DNA of 64,000 nucleotides from Kribbella sp. CA-293567 (GTDB lineage: Bacteria > Actinomycetota > Actinomycetes > Propionibacteriales > Kribbellaceae), in assembly GCF_027627575.1 (NCBI RefSeq), contig NZ_CP114065.1:6696001-6760000 (forward strand), given 5' to 3'. Position numbers and translations under genes: made by a program. This document shows positions 59,925-64,000 of the stretch, piece after piece. Numbering within the stretch: the first letter of the stretch is position 1; every line of letters begins with the position of its first letter. The notes beneath the pieces were generated by a model. That model made no database searches. It was given only the letters and a program-made list of their open reading frames with translations, and had not been told where the DNA came from.

Positions 59925-61283
59925 ATGAAGGGCCGCGCGTCACGCGTAAATCTCCGAGGACTGTTCTGGATCCCCGGGGAAAAGGCCACGTGGGACGCGG
60001 CCGTGAAGACAGCACGTGAGATGCTCCAGTCCGCGGACGAGGCCGCCGCACGCTCCGCCCCTCCCCGACCTGGCTCCGCCGCGAACAGCCCTGAAGACCC
60101 GCCAGAAGCCAGAAACCTCATTCCCGTTTTCACAGGGATCATTGGCGACGACGCTGCTGGGCAGTTCGAGCAAGCCGCTGAGTCACGCCATGACACCGAA
60201 CCGCAGGTGTCGGGAACGCGGAGCGGGTCGGATTCCCTCCGTCCCTACGGCGGCGGCGTCAGGGAAGCCGCGCAGATCGCCGACATGCGCCGTGAGCTCC
60301 ACCACGAGGACAAGGCGATTCCCGCGCACGACGTGTACGGGGGCGGTTCTCTTCCGGTGTTCGCCCGCGGGCAAGATGTCGTCCCTCTGATCGAGCAAGA
60401 ACTTCGCGATATCCGCTGGTTGCTCAGCAGTGTGGAGACGGATGGATCGTCCGTGCTGGGCGACACGCTAAGAACCGCGCTGGCGAGGTATAGCGATGCT
60501 ATGGAGTCCGCGGTCTATGAGGAGGCCTTACGGGCGTCGAGCATGACCAACAACCTTGCCGGTGGCGAAAGAGAGGGACACAGAGAGTCCCAAATCCTCG
60601 CCATGGTACTGCGGTTGGCCACGAGTACGAGCAGAGCTCAACGGCTGCTGGAGGGACTGAATAGCCCTGACCCCCAAAGTATCCTCGACCGCCTGAGCGA
60701 GGAAATCACCTCACATATCAACGAGGTAGAGGCGGAACTCCTTCCGTGGCTTCGCACCACCATCAGCGACGAGTACCGCCAGCAGATCGGCGACGCCTTC
60801 ACAGCGAGCCTGCACGACCTCGGCGACAGCTCCACCGCGCTGACGCGCCTGGCCTGGTCCCGGGAGGCTGCTGAGCAACTACTGGCAGAGGCGATAGAGC
60901 GCGGCGACGTCACCGCATCGGTACGCCTGGCGCGTCTCCGGGAGGAGGCAGGTCAGCGCGACGCTGCTGAGCAGCTCCTGCTGGAGGCGGTGAGCCGCGG
61001 CAGCATCACCGCGTTGGTGCGCCTGGCCCGTCTCCGGGAGGAGGCAGGTCAGCGCGACGCTGCTGAGCAGCTCCTGCTGGAGGCGGTGAGCCGCGGCAGC
61101 ATCACCGCGTTGGTGCGCCTGGCCCGTCTCCGGGAGGAGGCAGGTGAGCACGACGCTGCTGAGCAATTCCTGCTGGAAGCGGCCGGCCGCGTTCACCAGA
61201 GGTCGGCGGCAGAGGATTCCGCGTCGACGGAGAAGCCGCTTCTCCATGGCACCACGACCGTCAAGCCTGAAGACCCGAACTGA
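59925..61283 (+). CDS. Repeat protein with Sel1/TPR-like C-terminal units
   Basis: The protein is 452 residues, without signal peptide. The first 300 residues are polar and partly helical, with no recognised domain. Residues 307-420 consist of about 3.5 helical repeats of 32 residues (LARLREEAGQRDAAEQLLLE, then AVSRGSITALVR), typical of Sel1/TPR solenoids that bind other proteins. Two units are 95/96 identical at the DNA level. It is likely co-transcribed with the membrane protein gene 9 bp upstream. The function is unknown. Confidence 0.65.
   Translation: MKGRASRVNLRGLFWIPGEKATWDAAVKTAREMLQSADEAAARSAPPRPGSAANSPEDPPEARNLIPVFTGIIGDDAAGQFEQAAESRHDTEPQVSGTRSGSDSLRPYGGGVREAAQIADMRRELHHEDKAIPAHDVYGGGSLPVFARGQDVVPLIEQELRDIRWLLSSVETDGSSVLGDTLRTALARYSDAMESAVYEEALRASSMTNNLAGGEREGHRESQILAMVLRLATSTSRAQRLLEGLNSPDPQSILDRLSEEITSHINEVEAELLPWLRTTISDEYRQQIGDAFTASLHDLGDSSTALTRLAWSREAAEQLLAEAIERGDVTASVRLARLREEAGQRDAAEQLLLEAVSRGSITALVRLARLREEAGQRDAAEQLLLEAVSRGSITALVRLARLREEAGEHDAAEQFLLEAAGRVHQRSAAEDSASTEKPLLHGTTTVKPEDPN
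60927..61184 (+). repeat. Near-identical 96-bp coding repeats
   Basis: Units at 60927-61022 and 61023-61118 differ at one base. A third, more diverged unit runs from 61119 to about 61184. The period is 32 codons, so copy-number change keeps the frame. Confidence 0.85.
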
Positions 61284-61394
61284 TCACTCGGTGACAACAG
61301 GAGGGCCTCGGCGGAGCACCGATTGTGCAGCGAATTCCCCGAATGCTTCCACCGTAAGTAGTCGGTCAGAGTCGAACCAGGGCGGTCGGCGGAT

Positions 61395-61952
61395 CTACGC
61401 GGCGCCACAGACCTTGGTCGTCGCGGTATCGGTCCGCTGACTGCAATCAGCGCAGGTCTCGGAGCATCGTGGCGTAGATGGGTGCGTCCGGGAACGGCGG
61501 TCGCCTGGGTGCGCTTGACCGACTGTGACCATCGCATTCCATTGCTCTGCGGCTGATCGCTCGTCGCTGCTCACACCGACGAACCCGACCGCATCCATCC
61601 GATCGTCGCGCGCCAGCAACATCAGCTGGTCCCTGAACAGATCGACAGGGTGCCCGGCGGCGCTCGATCGAGCCAAGCCGGCCCTGACAGCAGTGCGGAA
61701 GTCGAACCCGCACGACCGCAGATGATCCACCAGGCGAGAACGCGAGTCGGGGGCATAACCCACCGACCAGTTCGACTCCTCGCTCAACACCGCTTCCGCG
61801 CCGCGGATTTTTAGCCGCTGAACCGGTCACGCAGTTGCCTCTTGTAACGACTCACGATGGAAGAAGCGCACCGCGGCCAGATTGGCCATCATCAACCGCC
61901 GACGCTCCGCACCGAGCACCACAGCTTCAGGATCTGACGACAGATTCTTCAT
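61395..61952 (-). pseudogene. Decayed fourth copy of the primase-like family
   Basis: From ATG 61952, with GGAGGG 5 bp before it, the frame reads ERRRLMMANLAAVRFFHRES and stops at a TGA near 61830. It then reopens in the same frame as NWSVGYAPDSRSRLVDHLRS, PVDLFRDQLMLLARDD and DAVGFVGVSSDE. These match the N-terminal core of the genes at 16.8-19.7 kb. The toprim region is missing altogether; the sequence after about 61550 is unrelated. Confidence 0.7.
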
Positions 61953-62385
61953 TCTCACCCTCCGATCAGCCAGCAAGACTGCTTTCAACTCTGTTGCTGG
62001 ACTAAACCGACGAAGAAACCTGATATCCGATTCAAGGACTACCGGAGTCGAGATCTTGCAAACACCGAGCGCAGGCCCGCCTGACTACCCCTCTCGGCCA
62101 TTGGTGCTGCACGAAAACCTTCTGGACCGAGAGTGCGACCTTGGGAACCTCGACAGCACTCCCCCGTTGCGTGCCGTGCTTGCTTCAGGTGACAGACCTA
62201 GTCGGACAACCGCAGCCGCTCACCTAAAGCGACCGCCCCTTTGTGAAGGCTGGGCAGCCCCAGGCCCCTTCACCATAAAGCCGAACACGGCGACCTAGAC
62301 GGCCAAGCGGCTACCTCGGCTATGATTGCGCCCGTCCTCCAGGTGTGCGAAACAGGCGCGACCGCAAGCCGTTAGGTCGCAACTC
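61953..62385. other. Non-coding gap, nothing recognised
   Basis: About 430 bp between the decayed primase-like copy and the last gene. No protein-like frame or clear structure is seen. Confidence 0.4.
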
Positions 62386-64000
62386 TCACGCTGTCGAATC
62401 AAACCAGTCCAAGAACTTTGCCCATGGGTTCTTCTTGCGCCTGGTTAGCAAATTCAGGTCGTTGAGCTTCCGGATGTCACTCTTGCTCGTAACGCCTTTC
62501 GGGTGATGATCGAGGTAGGAATCCATTGCGCTCCGCAGTGCTCCCTTGCGGCCCGAAGCGGCGCCGCCCATGTTGAAGATCACTTTGACTGCCAACGGAC
62601 CAGCGCCAGCTACTCCAGAACTCAGAAGCGCGATTGCCAGGTCAGTCGCGGCCTGACGCGCACCCGAATCGATAGAAAGATCGGCAGTCAGCAGGTCGTC
62701 CAGCAACTTGCGCTGATCAGCCAGTCCAGTGGAAAGGATTTCGGCGCTGAGCCGTTCAACTACGCTCCGATCTACACCTGTCGACCCCACTGCCTGTAAG
62801 TGCGCTGTGTGGTACTTGGCGGCGTACAGCGCCAACCAGATCTTGCTTCGATCAGAGATCGATCTGCTCGCGGCGTACCCGCCGATACTTGTCGTCGAGA
62901 CACTGGCCTTCTTCACAGCGCGCAGGACGTCCTTGAGGGGTGGATTTGAGGCGAGCCACTCGCTCACGGTTTGCAGCGACTCCGCTGAGTCGTCAAGCGC
63001 CGAGAAGAAAGTGCCGATGTTCAGTGACGTCCTACCTGCGCGTCGACGAGCGGAGACACGCAATCGTGTCGTCGCAAGGACATCTTCCGGTCTCTTCTCC
63101 GAAGTGCTCAGGTGGGAGTCGAACTCCGCAGCGCCATCCGGAGTCAAACGAGGTATCCGCTCCAGGACGGACAATACGACGGAGTCCTCCAGCGGTCGAG
63201 TCTTCAGCGCCTTCCGTAGGTCCAACGCACGTACCGCATCGGTCTCGGTCGGCGGCAGGTCGGGCAGTAGATCGAGAAGTTCGTAGTAGGCATCGCGCCT
63301 ACTGTCCGCTGCTACGTTGAACTCCAGTTCTAGGAGCGCCTCTGACAGGACGCCAAGGACTCGGCGGCCAGCCGCGTCGCTTATCCAAGGCGCTAGAGAC
63401 ATGAAGGCCACGACAAGGGCACGTTCACCGGCGGGGTCAGCGTGAGCGAGAAGCTCGGCGATCCGTACGGCGGCGCTGTCCGCATACGGGCCAGGTGATG
63501 CCTTGGACCACTCGATATAGCCCAGCCAACGGGCGAAGTCGGCGGCGGCAGGACCTATCAGACTTGCCCGTGGGCCCGCCGCGATCGCCATCAGAGCGAC
63601 TCGATTGACATTTTTGGGATCCCTGATCACAGCCGCGCGAAAAGGGTCTACCCATTCGCGAGCGATCTCGTAGAGGGCGGGAGGGGAATCGTAGCTCAGC
63701 CCGATGCGCAGCACGTCTATCCCTAGCTGATCTACCGGGCTGTCTCGTTCGGCTATCGCGGAAAGAAGTGACTGATACCTCTCCACCCCTGAATCGGATC
63801 GGGAAGACGCAACGCCGGCCGCCGGTTGAGCCGAAAGGGTGGCCCGCGCGGACGATGGGGGTGGCACCACTCCGTCGTCACCGACGATGGCTGACCTGAC
63901 TACGGACTCCTGCGAGTCCCACAGACGTTTGGCGTGCGCCCCGGGCAGATCACGAAGCGCCCCATGCAAAGTGTCTGGCTCCGCTAGATAGGCCGAACCG
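62386..64000 (-). CDS. Large unrecognised helical protein (5' end outside the window)
   Basis: At least 538 codons are open and the frame continues past the window end, so the start is not visible. The residues read as alpha-helical repeats with Ala/Leu/Asp-rich content. Recurring patterns such as ALVVAFMSLAPWISDAAGRR and LRKALKTRPLEDSVVLSVLE suggest a HEAT-like solenoid. The C-terminus is basic (LLTRRKKNPWAKFLDWFDS). No enzyme motif is seen in the visible part. It might be the C-terminal sensor of a larger multidomain protein. Confidence 0.6.
   Translation of the reverse strand, partial: GSAYLAEPDTLHGALRDLPGAHAKRLWDSQESVVRSAIVGDDGVVPPPSSARATLSAQPAAGVASSRSDSGVERYQSLLSAIAERDSPVDQLGIDVLRIGLSYDSPPALYEIAREWVDPFRAAVIRDPKNVNRVALMAIAAGPRASLIGPAAADFARWLGYIEWSKASPGPYADSAAVRIAELLAHADPAGERALVVAFMSLAPWISDAAGRRVLGVLSEALLELEFNVAADSRRDAYYELLDLLPDLPPTETDAVRALDLRKALKTRPLEDSVVLSVLERIPRLTPDGAAEFDSHLSTSEKRPEDVLATTRLRVSARRRAGRTSLNIGTFFSALDDSAESLQTVSEWLASNPPLKDVLRAVKKASVSTTSIGGYAASRSISDRSKIWLALYAAKYHTAHLQAVGSTGVDRSVVERLSAEILSTGLADQRKLLDDLLTADLSIDSGARQAATDLAIALLSSGVAGAGPLAVKVIFNMGGAASGRKGALRSAMDSYLDHHPKGVTSKSDIRKLNDLNLLTRRKKNPWAKFLDWFDSTA

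Noticed and set aside
60927..61184. The 96-bp repeats as a non-coding minisatellite
   Set aside because: The period is 32 codons, the frame is open throughout, and the peptide forms amphipathic helices, so they are protein repeats.
1..64000. tRNA genes or a CRISPR array
   Set aside because: No cloverleaf-like sequence ending in the usual acceptor arm and no regularly spaced identical short repeats were noticed on either strand. A tRNA scan program would be decisive.

Overview
The window is high-GC DNA with dense, often overlapping genes and GTG/TTG starts, typical of an actinobacterium. Actinobacterial families (SCO6880, DUF6112, TIGR03089, MmyB-type XRE regulators, DUF6372, a tandem glycine riboswitch ahead of gcvT) support this. 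The overall style suggests a soil organism of the Kribbella/Nocardioidaceae kind, but that is an impression, not a demonstrated placement.

Layout. 0-8 kb: small regulator/enzyme modules (TetR, MmyB-type XRE, two short-chain dehydrogenases, a patatin, a flavin split-barrel protein, an M1 metallopeptidase), several with clear palindromic operators. 8-20 kb: a minus-strand, tightly overlapping conjugation-type secretion locus (DUF4913-like protein, VirD4-like coupling protein, VirB4-like ATPase, SCO6880 protein, TrbL/VirB6-like channel, DUF6112 membrane protein, NlpC/P60-like hydrolase, VirB8/TcpC-like protein). It is preceded by three tandem DnaG-core/toprim-like genes, two of which have lost their catalytic residues. 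No integrase, relaxase or replication initiator is visible. At its left side lies a TIGR03089 gene cut to about 27 native codons. 20-24.7 kb: a divergent defence-type SF2 helicase followed by a stretch of gene debris (DNA-ligase and LuxR 3' ends). 24.7-36.5 kb: a phosphonate scavenging locus (GntR, TIGR03364-type FAD oxidoreductase, PhoD-like phosphatase, PhnM-like amidohydrolase, PhnX-like HAD hydrolase, PhnD, PhnC, fused PhnE, HpnZ-type alcohol dehydrogenase, second GntR). It has no C-P lyase core genes.

36.5-47.6 kb: tautomerases, a large secreted protease carrying both a subtilisin and a trypsin domain, an HTH regulator, DUF6506, a MarR pseudogene, a GNAT, a TetR/MFS efflux pair, a secreted alpha/beta hydrolase and an M23-like peptidase. 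47.8-51.8 kb: a core-metabolism operon gcvT-gcvH-glyA-lipA led by a tandem glycine riboswitch. It links glycine cleavage, one-carbon transfer and lipoyl-cofactor synthesis.

51.8-64 kb is accessory and partly decayed: a transposase remnant, DUF6372, two parallel membrane-protein/LuxR-type regulator pairs, a dnaE2 (imuC) pseudogene with many frameshifts, a membrane-protein/repeat-protein pair with near-identical 96-bp repeats, a fourth decayed copy of the primase-like family, and an unrecognised large protein running off the window. The best candidates for something undescribed are the degenerate primase-like gene trio beside the transfer locus, the nested dual protease, the repeat-protein pair at 59-61 kb and the twin membrane/LuxR modules.
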